Positions 9,629 to 18,464 of a DNA stretch of 44,975 bases are shown here, piece after piece. Every line of letters begins with the position of its first letter. Position 1 is the first letter of the stretch. The translations under genes were made by a program, and so were the position numbers. The stretch is from Candidatus Aminicenantota bacterium (GTDB lineage: Bacteria > Acidobacteriota > Aminicenantia > UBA2199), in contig JAGLSW010000583.1 in NCBI GenBank assembly GCA_023135565.1, positions 1 to 44,975 on the forward strand. The letters are read 5' to 3'. The notes beneath the pieces are model-generated. The model did not search any database. It was given only the letters and a program-made list of their open reading frames with translations, and was not told where the DNA came from.

Positions 9629-9656
9629 TTGATTTTTTTTTATTTTGTATTATAAT
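9629..9656 (+). promoter_or_regulatory. Promoter of second 960-aa ATPase gene
   Basis: TTGATT at 9629-9634, 16-base T-rich spacer ending TTTTGTAT, TATAAT at 9651-9656. AAGGA at about 9678 serves the ATG at 9691. This promoter probably drives the run of closely packed genes from 9691 to 16485. Confidence 0.7.
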
Positions 9657-9690
9657 AAAGTCTTAAAAAAGATTATGAAGGATAAGTGAG

Positions 9691-12591
9691 ATGAATGAAG
9701 AGAGAGACTGTGGTGAAAAACCGAATATGGATGCTGCTCCGGCAGTGAAAGATAGCTTCAGCGGAATCGACAACCCTTACTATCTATACGATTCGGAGTG
9801 GGGAGAACAATTTTATCACGAGGATGTGATACAGCGAATTAAAAGTGTATTCAATAACCAGCCTGAACGGAGAGTCGTGGTTCTCCAGGGCAACCCCGGT
9901 TCCGGGAAAACAGGTACTTTAAAGAAAATTGAAAGAGAACCGGGATTGCTGGGAGAAAATTATGTCCCTATTTACCTTAACTTAAAAAAATATGCGGACC
10001 TTGATGTTGACGATTTGTTATTTTCTCTTTACAAAGATGTGGTGAGAAACCTGAATAAAAGAGGATACAGCATTCCTCAACCCAATTATTTTGGAGAACG
10101 GCGCAAGAAAGATAATATTAATACCCTGGAATCGATTTTTTTGACAATTGCTTCCAATCTCGCTGAGGGAAAAATTGCGGTTGTAATTTTTGATGAGTTG
10201 GATGATCTGCTGGATAAGACTGAACCCGAAACGATTTCCCTATTTATCAGGTACTTGAAAAATATTGAACATAGTTGGAGCAATTATGGCCTGATCATGG
10301 CCGGGGATAAAAGATTGCCCGATTTTACCGGCGATAAAACCGTCAAGACTTTGTTAGCTTCGTCTCCAAGTATCGATGTGAATAAGATGCTGACCGAAGC
10401 AAATGTTAAAAAGTTAATCATCGAACCGGTAAAAGGGAAATTGGTATATGCAGAAGATGCGCTCAAGAGCATCATTTACCATTCAGGCGGAAATTTGTTT
10501 TTTCAACAATTAATCTGTTTTCATTTGATAAACCTCTTAAAGAAAGAGCAGCGGAACCGTTGTACAAAAACGGATGTCGAACAGGTTGTAAAGGGAATAT
10601 TAGAAACCCCGACAGCGGAGTTTGGCTATTACTGGGAAAATAAATTTACTAAGGAAGCCCGGATAATCGCCTCTGCCCTGGCTGATGATAGGGTTACGGA
10701 AAGGAAAGGGAGTTTTTATGCTTTAAGAAAAGGTACGTTATTGGATAATATTTTCGATAATAGACTTTACGAAGAAATCGAAAAATTGGAAGCTTTCGGT
10801 TATCTCGATAGCATGGAAGAAGGGCAGTTTCCCCATTACCCTTTTAAAATCACCATCTTTGGAGAATGGATAAAAAAAGAACACCCTTTTATAAAAACTC
10901 TTATGGAAAATATCGATCATATAGCTGATAAGATAGATCTTGTCAATATCATTGAAGAGATCGAGAAGCTGCCGGCAAAGGAGCTGCTGCCCTTCGATAA
11001 GGAGAAAATTTTAGACATCTCAAGAAAGTGGTACTTGCTGCTAAAAAATATCGTAACGAACTGTTTCATTGAGGCGGTAAGCCAATTAGAAGAATTTTTT
11101 AACACTTTTTGCAGCACTTTAAATCTAAGAATCAAAAAAGGGTCTTTATACAGGGAGAATTATTTTATTATCGATATAGAGAATTTGAGGATCGGTAAAT
11201 TAGAGGAGGCCCTGTGCTTCGTTCAGGATAGACCGGAGTTGAAAAAAAATGATGTGTCTTATATCGAGAAACAGGCGGTCAGATTTGCCCAGGACGCACA
11301 GAACAGGTTAACCTTTTTCTTTTATTTTAAAAGGGTCGAAAGGATCGAGAACCTAACAAAAAAGCCACATTTAAGCCTGATTACTATCGAGGAAAACGAT
11401 CTCAAAAAAATCATACTATCAGACAGACCGCGGGAAGCTGCCAGGAAAGTAATCTTCAATAAACTCTCATTAGAGCGGGTATCTCCTTATACAATAGCCG
11501 GGCCGACTACAACAGTGTTTTATGGCCGCAGCAAGATTATTAACCGGATCAGTAGTAATTCCAATACCAGTTATGCTATCGTGGGAGCCAGGAAAATAGG
11601 GAAATCTTCACTGCAGCTCAAAATAACGGAAGACGCTATGCCTGGGGTAAATTATCTCTATATGGACTTAGAATATGAATTTTTCAAAGCCAAAAGCTAT
11701 AGACTTTTTCTTGCAAGTTTAAAGTCTAAAATCGAAAAAAAATTTAATAAAAAGGTCGATTTTAATAAATTTCCTTTGGGGCCGGACATTTCGAAAATAC
11801 CTGCTGTTGTCGATGATCTTTCTCAAGGGGGGCAAAAAATCATATTTGTCTTCGATGAGATCGACCATCTTATTGAATTTGACAGGAAGAACAACTTTAA
11901 ACTGCTGCGTATATTTCGTAAACTATCCCAGGAAAAAATTTGTCAATTTATTTTTGCCGGATTCGAGGAATTATTTCAAAAAAAGCGGGATTTAAAAAAT
12001 CCCCTGTACAATTTTTGTGAGGAGATAGTACTCGGGCCACTGGAAAGAGAAGCGGCATTGGAGTTGATCACAAGCCCTATGGAGAGTATCGGTGTTCAGT
12101 ATAAAAATTTAGAGGATAGGGAACTTATCCTTGGATATACCGGGTGCCACCCGAACCTGCTGCAATTCTTTTGCAAAAAATTGATCGAAAATTTGGATGA
12201 ACACCGTAAAGAAGATGATCGGAGAACCATTTTTAAGCAAGATATCGATAAGCTGTATGATACAGAATATGAAAAGTACATTATGGATGAGGTATATATG
12301 TTTTCCACATTAGATAGGATTCAGAAATTAATCCTGATCCTGTTGGTGGAAGATCGTCCAAAAGCGAAAGATGGGAAAACTTTTTCTATCAATAAAATAA
12401 GCAAGAAATTATTAAACGAAGGGGTTGATATCCAGGCGGATGAGATTAAAAAACACCTGGAAAACCTGGGGCAGCGCTTCATCCTGGTTGATAAAGGAGG
12501 AGGTAATTATAGTTTTGCGTTGGATGTTTTTCCGGATATTTTGAAAAGAAAAGCCGGAGGATCTTATAGAGAAAAATTAGATTGGAGATAA
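9691..12591 (+). CDS. Double P-loop (STAND/AAA-like) ATPase, copy 2
   Basis: A 966-aa tandem paralogue of the preceding gene, with the same architecture and long identical stretches in protein and DNA (for example the run coding for EREAALELITSPMESIGVQY). Domain 1: GNPGSGKT (67-74) and VVIFDELDD. Domain 2: GARKIGKS (632-639), IFVFDEIDH near 718-726 and GCHPNLLQFF. The N-terminus differs (about eight extra residues), as does the C-terminal tail after the winged-helix-like part. Only six bases separate it from the membrane-anchored AAA_35 gene at 12598, so the two are co-transcribed. Both P-loops are intact, so neither copy is decaying. Inferred: a partner or sensor for the AAA_35 proteins downstream. 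Confidence 0.75.
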   Translation: MNEERDCGEKPNMDAAPAVKDSFSGIDNPYYLYDSEWGEQFYHEDVIQRIKSVFNNQPERRVVVLQGNPGSGKTGTLKKIEREPGLLGENYVPIYLNLKKYADLDVDDLLFSLYKDVVRNLNKRGYSIPQPNYFGERRKKDNINTLESIFLTIASNLAEGKIAVVIFDELDDLLDKTEPETISLFIRYLKNIEHSWSNYGLIMAGDKRLPDFTGDKTVKTLLASSPSIDVNKMLTEANVKKLIIEPVKGKLVYAEDALKSIIYHSGGNLFFQQLICFHLINLLKKEQRNRCTKTDVEQVVKGILETPTAEFGYYWENKFTKEARIIASALADDRVTERKGSFYALRKGTLLDNIFDNRLYEEIEKLEAFGYLDSMEEGQFPHYPFKITIFGEWIKKEHPFIKTLMENIDHIADKIDLVNIIEEIEKLPAKELLPFDKEKILDISRKWYLLLKNIVTNCFIEAVSQLEEFFNTFCSTLNLRIKKGSLYRENYFIIDIENLRIGKLEEALCFVQDRPELKKNDVSYIEKQAVRFAQDAQNRLTFFFYFKRVERIENLTKKPHLSLITIEENDLKKIILSDRPREAARKVIFNKLSLERVSPYTIAGPTTTVFYGRSKIINRISSNSNTSYAIVGARKIGKSSLQLKITEDAMPGVNYLYMDLEYEFFKAKSYRLFLASLKSKIEKKFNKKVDFNKFPLGPDISKIPAVVDDLSQGGQKIIFVFDEIDHLIEFDRKNNFKLLRIFRKLSQEKICQFIFAGFEELFQKKRDLKNPLYNFCEEIVLGPLEREAALELITSPMESIGVQYKNLEDRELILGYTGCHPNLLQFFCKKLIENLDEHRKEDDRRTIFKQDIDKLYDTEYEKYIMDEVYMFSTLDRIQKLILILLVEDRPKAKDGKTFSINKISKKLLNEGVDIQADEIKKHLENLGQRFILVDKGGGNYSFALDVFPDILKRKAGGSYREKLDWR

Positions 12592-12597
12592 AAACAA

Positions 12598-13839
12598 ATG
12601 GAAGAAAATCCCTATGAATACACAGGCCCTTTAGACCCGGTAAAACATGAACTTACTTGTGTCCCCAGGGCAGTAGATGTGAATAGAGTGATTGCAGGAA
12701 TAAAAAAGGGTGATTATTGGGCAGTTTTAGGGCCACGGCAAATAGGCAAAACTACGTTTCTAAGGCAGATTAAGCAGCAATCTGAAAACGAATATCATGT
12801 ATATATAGATTTTGAGGTCATACCATCGATTAAAGAAAGGGACTTCTATTGTTGGTTGAGGGATGAGATATTTAATAGAGTTCCTTCAAAGCAAGATTTT
12901 CAGAAAAAACATGACTTTGAGAATGAAAATCCCGGTTTCGGTTTCCTCTGTTTTTTAGAATGGTTCCGAGCTGAAGACAAAAAAAAAAAGATCATTCTTC
13001 TTTTCGATGAGATTGATAGACTGCCTTTCCTGAGGGAATTTTTACATATCTGGCGAAAAGTTTTCCACGAACGATATGAAAATGAAGAACTAAGGCAATA
13101 CGCTCCGGTTATAACGGGATCAGTAGATTTAATAGAGAAAACAACCGGCCCAACATCTCCCTTCAATATTGCAAAATTATTATATCTTAAAGACTTTTCA
13201 CATGGGCATTCGGAAAATTTAATTAACAGATCTTTTAAAAAGTTAAATATTAATATCGAACATAAGGCAAAGAACAAATTGGTATCCCGAATATCTGGTC
13301 ACCCGCAAATGCTCCAGCATGCCTGTTATATTTTGGTTGACAGGGCAGGCAAGCCGAATGTCACTATAACTGGAAAAGAAGTGAAAGAAGCGATAGATGA
13401 ACTGATGGTTTTAAATTCGAATCTCGATACCTTGAAGCAAAATATAATAAACAACAAAATTCTTGAGAGCTTACTTAGAGATATTTTAAATGGAAAGAGG
13501 AGGAAATTTTATCCTTATAAAGAATTTGCAATATCTGGAGTCGGGGCTATCACTAATAAAAAATCCAATTGTGCAATTAGAAATAAGGTTTACCGAAAAT
13601 GTATTATTGATTTTATGAAAAAAAGATACTCTCAGTCCCCGGTTCAAAAGAAAAAAAATAAAGATAATCAGGATAGAATCGTGAATACTCTATCCATTAT
13701 ATTAAGTCTTTTTTCTACAGTAATTGGACTCATATCATTATTAGCGGATTATTCTCCAGGAGTTATCACAGCGATTTCTCTGTTAACATTAGTACTCATT
13801 TTTTTCCTGGTTTATGTCATAGGAAAGAGGCACAGCTAA
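12598..13839 (+). CDS. AAA_35-like ATPase with two C-terminal membrane helices
   Basis: A 413-aa protein. Residues 1-340 are an AAA_35 module closely related to the N-terminus of the PtuA-like fusion: GPLDP near the N-terminus, Walker A GPRQIGKTT, Walker B IILLFDEID, ITGSVDL and GHPQMLQ. After a short basic linker, residues 361-409 form two hydrophobic helices (about 365-384 and 389-409) separated by ADYSPG, ending in the basic tail GKRHS. The domain therefore sits on the inner membrane facing the cytoplasm. TTGGAG lies upstream of the ATG, and the stop TAA directly abuts the ATG of the kinase fusion. Inferred: a membrane-output version of the same ATPase module. Two-helix tails act as membrane effectors in several defence systems, but a simple anchor is equally possible. 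Confidence 0.75.
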   Translation: MEENPYEYTGPLDPVKHELTCVPRAVDVNRVIAGIKKGDYWAVLGPRQIGKTTFLRQIKQQSENEYHVYIDFEVIPSIKERDFYCWLRDEIFNRVPSKQDFQKKHDFENENPGFGFLCFLEWFRAEDKKKKIILLFDEIDRLPFLREFLHIWRKVFHERYENEELRQYAPVITGSVDLIEKTTGPTSPFNIAKLLYLKDFSHGHSENLINRSFKKLNINIEHKAKNKLVSRISGHPQMLQHACYILVDRAGKPNVTITGKEVKEAIDELMVLNSNLDTLKQNIINNKILESLLRDILNGKRRKFYPYKEFAISGVGAITNKKSNCAIRNKVYRKCIIDFMKKRYSQSPVQKKKNKDNQDRIVNTLSIILSLFSTVIGLISLLADYSPGVITAISLLTLVLIFFLVYVIGKRHS

Positions 13840-15765
13840 ATGCATAACAATCCATATAAATACCTTGGCCCCTTAAATCCTCATGAAGATAAACTCGTTC
13901 TTGTAGAAAGGAACGGATATCTTGAAAAAGTCATCCACGGGATCCTGAATGGCAGCTATTGGTCCATTTCGGGCCCGAGACAGGTAGGTAAGACCACATT
14001 TTTACGGCAAATCCGGCATGGGCTGTCGGATGCTTATTATATCTCTTTTGACCTGGCAATTTCTATAACTAATGAAGAAAGTTTTTATCGTTGGTTGAGA
14101 GACAAGGTACTCAGTAGAATTTCTTCTCAACACCCTCCCTCCGCCACTGATTGGGATGATAACAGCCCCGGTTTTAGTTTCATTAGTTTTTTAGAAAAAT
14201 TCAGGGCAGAGGATAATAATAAAAAAATCATCTTCCTTTTCGATGAGATTGATAGTCTACCCTTCCTGAACGATTTTTTGCATATCTGGCGAAAAATATT
14301 TCACGACCGCTATGATAACAGGGAGTTAGACCGGTATACGGTTATTGTAACCGGTTCGGCTGATTTAATCGCCCAAACGGCTGGCAAAACTTCTCCTTTC
14401 AACATTGCGGAAAGATTATATTTAAAAGATTTTTCGGATCAAGAATCAGAAAAACTTATCGAAATACCTTTTAGAAAATTAGGAATTAAAATTGAAACGC
14501 TTGCAAAAGATGAAATTTTATCCCAGCTTGGGGGGCATCCGCAAATGCTTCAGCAAGTCTGTTTTCATCTGGTGAATATCGCATATGAAGAGAATAGATG
14601 TGTTTCTTTGAGAGATGTAGAAGTTTCGATAAATAGTTTATTTACAAACAATACAACCATTGATTTGCTAAAAAATGACCTGGGAAAAAGCAAAAGACTT
14701 GACCAGCTAATCAGGGAAATCTTTGCGGGTAAAAAGAAGAAATACTTCCCTTATAAAGATTTTTCAACCAGGGGAGCAGGTCCCATCAGTGAAGATGAAA
14801 ACTCTTCTTGTTCCATTCGCAACAAGGTCTTCGAAGAATATCTTAAATATATTCTGGATATTAAAATCGATGATCCGGGTGTTAAAAAATATAAAAAAAT
14901 GAGACTAATGTATGAACCCAGGTTTCGAGGATACGAGAAGATCGGAGAGGGAGGACGAGGGATTATATATAAAACCAGGGATATGTTTCTGGGTAGAACA
15001 GTAGCTGTCAAAGAGCTTGGTAGTGACATAACCCATAGTAAAGAGAACTTTGAAGAGCTTCTTAGAGAAGCCCGGGCTATAGCAAAATTAGAGCATCCTA
15101 ATATCGTTAGGGTTTATGATGTTCTGCCGACTGAAGATGGATACCGAACTATAATGGAGTATATTGAAGGGAAAAATTATGTAGAGATTCTTAAAAAAGA
15201 AAAAAAAATAGACCTTAAAGAAGTACTGTTAGTAGGGAAAAGTTTATTTGCCGCCCTAAGCTACTCCCATAAGAAAGGCGTGATCCATAGGGATATCAAG
15301 CCGGGCAACATTATGAAAAATCGTGGCAATGTCATTAAAGTTATCGATTTTGGGATAGCTATTATTTCCGAGACTTATAATAGCCAAAATGAATCCAGAT
15401 TCATTATCGGTTCTCCTAAATATATATCACCGGAACAAGTCAAGAAGGAACTGGTGGATCATCGGTCGGATATCTATTCTGCTGGGATTACAATGTTTGA
15501 GTTGGTAACCGGGAGAGCGCCTTATACAGGGCGAAGTAGCGAAATCTATCAGAAACATCTGTATGACCCTGTCCCGAAAGTCAGCAAATTTAGACCGGGG
15601 TTTCCTGATGAGTTTGCTAAATTAATCGAGAAATGTATACAAAAAGGGAAAGAAAAAAGGTTCCAGAGTGCCGGTGAAGCGTTGGATAAGCTGGAGTCAT
15701 TAGAAAAGAAACTGAGAATTTTGAATTTTAAGGATGAGAGCGTCACCCAGAAACTGCAAGTATAA
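13840..15765 (+). CDS. AAA_35-like ATPase fused to Ser/Thr protein kinase
   Basis: A 641-aa protein. Residues 1-350 are the third AAA_35 module in this locus (Walker A GPRQVGKTT, Walker B IIFLFDEID, VTGSADL, GHPQMLQ). Residues 360-635 are a Hanks-type kinase: glycine loop GEGGRG, VAVKEL with the ATP-binding Lys at 391, HRDIKPGN (483-490), DFGIA (503-507), SPKYISPEQ and HRSDIYSAG. All catalytic residues are present, so the kinase should be active. There is no membrane segment. The ATG directly follows the stop of the preceding gene. Known: Hanks kinases phosphorylate Ser/Thr. Inferred: the ATPase module controls the kinase. The substrate is unknown; neighbours such as the 231-aa protein downstream are candidates only by position. 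Confidence 0.85.
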   Translation: MHNNPYKYLGPLNPHEDKLVLVERNGYLEKVIHGILNGSYWSISGPRQVGKTTFLRQIRHGLSDAYYISFDLAISITNEESFYRWLRDKVLSRISSQHPPSATDWDDNSPGFSFISFLEKFRAEDNNKKIIFLFDEIDSLPFLNDFLHIWRKIFHDRYDNRELDRYTVIVTGSADLIAQTAGKTSPFNIAERLYLKDFSDQESEKLIEIPFRKLGIKIETLAKDEILSQLGGHPQMLQQVCFHLVNIAYEENRCVSLRDVEVSINSLFTNNTTIDLLKNDLGKSKRLDQLIREIFAGKKKKYFPYKDFSTRGAGPISEDENSSCSIRNKVFEEYLKYILDIKIDDPGVKKYKKMRLMYEPRFRGYEKIGEGGRGIIYKTRDMFLGRTVAVKELGSDITHSKENFEELLREARAIAKLEHPNIVRVYDVLPTEDGYRTIMEYIEGKNYVEILKKEKKIDLKEVLLVGKSLFAALSYSHKKGVIHRDIKPGNIMKNRGNVIKVIDFGIAIISETYNSQNESRFIIGSPKYISPEQVKKELVDHRSDIYSAGITMFELVTGRAPYTGRSSEIYQKHLYDPVPKVSKFRPGFPDEFAKLIEKCIQKGKEKRFQSAGEALDKLESLEKKLRILNFKDESVTQKLQV

Positions 15766-15789
15766 ATTTATTTTTCTAAAGGAGGTAAA

Positions 15790-16485
15790 ATGGCTATAAA
15801 AAATGAGCAAAGAAAAGGGGTTTCGACAGCGGCTGGAACCGATAAAATAAAATTAGGGGGTGGTGAAGAAACCAGGAGAATCAAATTAGTCCGCGAAATT
15901 AGCGAACTGGCACATTTTTCCGACATCTTAGGATATATGATTGAAGCATTGGAAAAAGCTAAGAAAAGGTTTAAGGGAAGTATTGTTGAATTCAAGGGTT
16001 TAAAGAAGGATTTAGAAGCAAAATTAAAAGATGACGGGCAGGAGAGTAAGGCCTATTCTTTTGAACTAAGGCGTATTAAAGACCAGGAAACTGAGACAGG
16101 ATTCAGTTGGGAATTGGAAGAATTCAGACTCGGCGTGGCAGAAAGAACCAAAAAAATGATATTCTCCGACTTTATAAAGAATATAGAACAGTACGAAGTG
16201 GAACCGAATCAATTCAAGACTGAAAATGTATATTCCTTTCTTTTGGACAAATGGTTCCAGATTAAATTCGCCAGGAACAGCGCCGACAGGGTTGTGGGAC
16301 TTGTCAAAATAATGGAAGAGAAGTTTGTAATAAGGGAAAATGATACCATGCTGACGGTGAATACCAGGACCTATCGGAGCCTACAAAAAGAGAAAGTTTT
16401 GCAATTAATGGAAGAAAACCCCCTTATCAGTGAAGATATGGCTTTTTACGCCAGCTTAATCCAACAGGCACAGGGAGTACGCTAA
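15790..16485 (+). CDS. Hypothetical protein, last gene of the AAA island
   Basis: A 231-aa, charged, largely helical soluble protein that I do not recognise. The N-terminal 20 residues look disordered (KNEQRKGVSTAAGTDKIKLGGG); residues 30-100 are Lys/Glu-rich and probably coiled coil; the C-terminal third could be a small helical domain. A strong AAAGGAGG site precedes the ATG, 24 bases after the kinase fusion, so it is probably in the same transcript and well translated. Its end overlaps the end of the convergent ABC gene by four bases. By position it may be a substrate or adaptor of the kinase fusion, but nothing in the sequence shows this. Confidence 0.7.
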   Translation: MAIKNEQRKGVSTAAGTDKIKLGGGEETRRIKLVREISELAHFSDILGYMIEALEKAKKRFKGSIVEFKGLKKDLEAKLKDDGQESKAYSFELRRIKDQETETGFSWELEEFRLGVAERTKKMIFSDFIKNIEQYEVEPNQFKTENVYSFLLDKWFQIKFARNSADRVVGLVKIMEEKFVIRENDTMLTVNTRTYRSLQKEKVLQLMEENPLISEDMAFYASLIQQAQGVR

Positions 16486-18452
16486 AGTTTAATACCCATT
16501 AATTCGGCATCACCTTTAAGCAGCGTCATGTAGTCACCGATTTTTTTCGCCATAGAAACATTATTAGTTATATAAAGAATCGCCGCCCCTTTTTGTTTTA
16601 ATTTTTCTAACCTATCTATGATCTCGTTTGCGAAATCGGTAGGCATTCCTTTTGTGATATTGTCGATCATATAGAAACCGCACTCTTTTAGCAGCGCACA
16701 TTCGAACAAAATGCGTCCTCTTTCGTTTACATTCATCTTGTTGAAATTTGTTTTACCTATATCCTTCAGGTTTAACTTGTTGCCGATTACTTTCAACTCT
16801 TCTTCCGCTGTGTTTCCTAATCTACCGATAAAAGAGAAAAAATCAATAGCTTTGATATCCCATGGTATTTCTTCCGGTTGACAGATGTACACGAAATTTT
16901 TTTTTTGACTCTCCTCTACAATATTAACTCCATTTAGAACAACCTTGCCGGCGAATTTTCCTTTTTGGCCTGATAAGACGTTGTAAAAATGGTTTCTTAA
17001 GTTATCACCGGCAAGTATGGCATGGGAATCTCCTTTATTGAGATGGATTTCCAGGTCGTTAAGCCCGGAAATTTTCTTTCCCGGGACTGAAAATATAGAT
17101 TTTTCGTATAAGTAAAAAGATAAAAAGGAAAGCCCGGCAATCCATAATATAGTTAATAAAAGACCCAACCAAAATAGTCCCGGTAACTGACTTGCGGCGA
17201 AAAAAACATTCACCTCCTTATCTTCTTTGTTCTTTCCCTTCTTCTCCAACTCCTCAATAAAAGACTCGACTTCCTGTCTCGGTTTAAAAGGATACCTTCT
17301 TTTTATATAAAAATCCAGGAATTGCTTTTTTCGTTTCGTTGCGAAACGATAAAAGTGCATCAAGTTTTCATATCCTTTGCTGCTGATTTCATTATTGACT
17401 GCGATATAAAAAGTCGAAGGGAAAATGATGGACACTTTATAGAAAAAATTAATATTAGATTTCACCTGATCTTCTAATTCTTTTTCAAGTTCCTGGATTT
17501 TTTTGAATCCGTTTTTTAAAAAATCACCCGCCAATTTTCTCCGCAATTCCGGGTTTTCCTTTCCACTTAGTTTCTTCGCTGCTTCTCTCTCGAAATCCAT
17601 CAACGTTTTTAGTTTTTCTGATTCAGATTTATATATATCTATTATATGTTCTGACTTTGCTTCAACTATTTTATTAATTGCCTCCGGGGCAAAGAAGACA
17701 AAGAAAACCCAGCATATTACCATAAAAAACCTGGCAAATTTTGATTTCCATAGACCTATTATAATACCGATAAAAAAGAAGAATACTGCCACTGTTAATG
17801 TCACCATGAGGAAAACCAATAAGTAATCAAATTCGCTTCCGGTTAAATGTATTCCTTTGACAGCAAAAACCGCTGCTGCACCCCCTATCCCCACTACTAC
17901 AGTGAAATAGGCGCTGATCAATATCATTCTCGACAGTCCAATATAGAAGAAGACCCATCTATAGCCATAAGCACTGGAAAGAAATTTCAAGTACTCCTCA
18001 CGACGGAAGGTATCATAACCGTAAAAGAGAGCGATAAAACTTCCAAAAAGGAGAATAATCCCGGAGAAATCTATAAATTTACCCTGTCTTGCAGAAAATA
18101 TTTTTTTCCCCTTAAAAGAGTTGTAGATGCTCAATTTTTCTCCAACATCGACGTGGGCGGTTAAATCGGAAAACAAGCTTGAATTATAAAAAAGAATACT
18201 CAACCGGCAGGGCATGAAATACAAACGTATTCCATACCCCCCGTATTGAAGATAATTGACAAAAGCCGCTGCCTTTTCTTTTTCAGTTTCTCGAAATTCT
18301 TTTTTGCTTTTTACTGTGTCATTGTACTGCTGAGCACCTGTATAGACAAGTATCATACACAGTGAAAAGAACAATATCAATATGACCGCATTTCGCAATG
18401 CGATAAAACGTTTAAATTCGAGAATAAAGAAAGCTCTAAAGGTTTTCATCAA
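16482..18452 (-). CDS. ABC-2 type permease fused to a degenerate ATPase domain
   Basis: A 656-aa membrane protein. Residues 1-455 are an ABC-2 type permease: a helix near 20-38, a large segment with an NNEISSKGYENLMHF-type motif, a cluster of four helices at about 130-260 and a last helix near 430-450. Residues 460-656 resemble an ABC ATP-binding domain, but the key motifs are lost: the Walker A region reads AGDNLRNHFYNVLSG, without the Gly-Lys-Ser/Thr; the signature region reads NVNERGRILFECALLKE; Walker B is FYMIDNIT; and the switch His of ITHD is replaced in ILYITNNVS. It should not hydrolyse ATP by itself. It is preceded 12 bases upstream by the 220-aa membrane-anchored gene, probably its partner. 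A catalytically competent ATPase would have to come from elsewhere. Confidence 0.75.
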   Translation of the reverse strand: MMKTFRAFFILEFKRFIALRNAVILILFFSLCMILVYTGAQQYNDTVKSKKEFRETEKEKAAAFVNYLQYGGYGIRLYFMPCRLSILFYNSSLFSDLTAHVDVGEKLSIYNSFKGKKIFSARQGKFIDFSGIILLFGSFIALFYGYDTFRREEYLKFLSSAYGYRWVFFYIGLSRMILISAYFTVVVGIGGAAAVFAVKGIHLTGSEFDYLLVFLMVTLTVAVFFFFIGIIIGLWKSKFARFFMVICWVFFVFFAPEAINKIVEAKSEHIIDIYKSESEKLKTLMDFEREAAKKLSGKENPELRRKLAGDFLKNGFKKIQELEKELEDQVKSNINFFYKVSIIFPSTFYIAVNNEISSKGYENLMHFYRFATKRKKQFLDFYIKRRYPFKPRQEVESFIEELEKKGKNKEDKEVNVFFAASQLPGLFWLGLLLTILWIAGLSFLSFYLYEKSIFSVPGKKISGLNDLEIHLNKGDSHAILAGDNLRNHFYNVLSGQKGKFAGKVVLNGVNIVEESQKKNFVYICQPEEIPWDIKAIDFFSFIGRLGNTAEEELKVIGNKLNLKDIGKTNFNKMNVNERGRILFECALLKECGFYMIDNITKGMPTDFANEIIDRLEKLKQKGAAILYITNNVSMAKKIGDYMTLLKGDAELMGIKL

Positions 18453-18464
18453 TTATTTCCTCGC

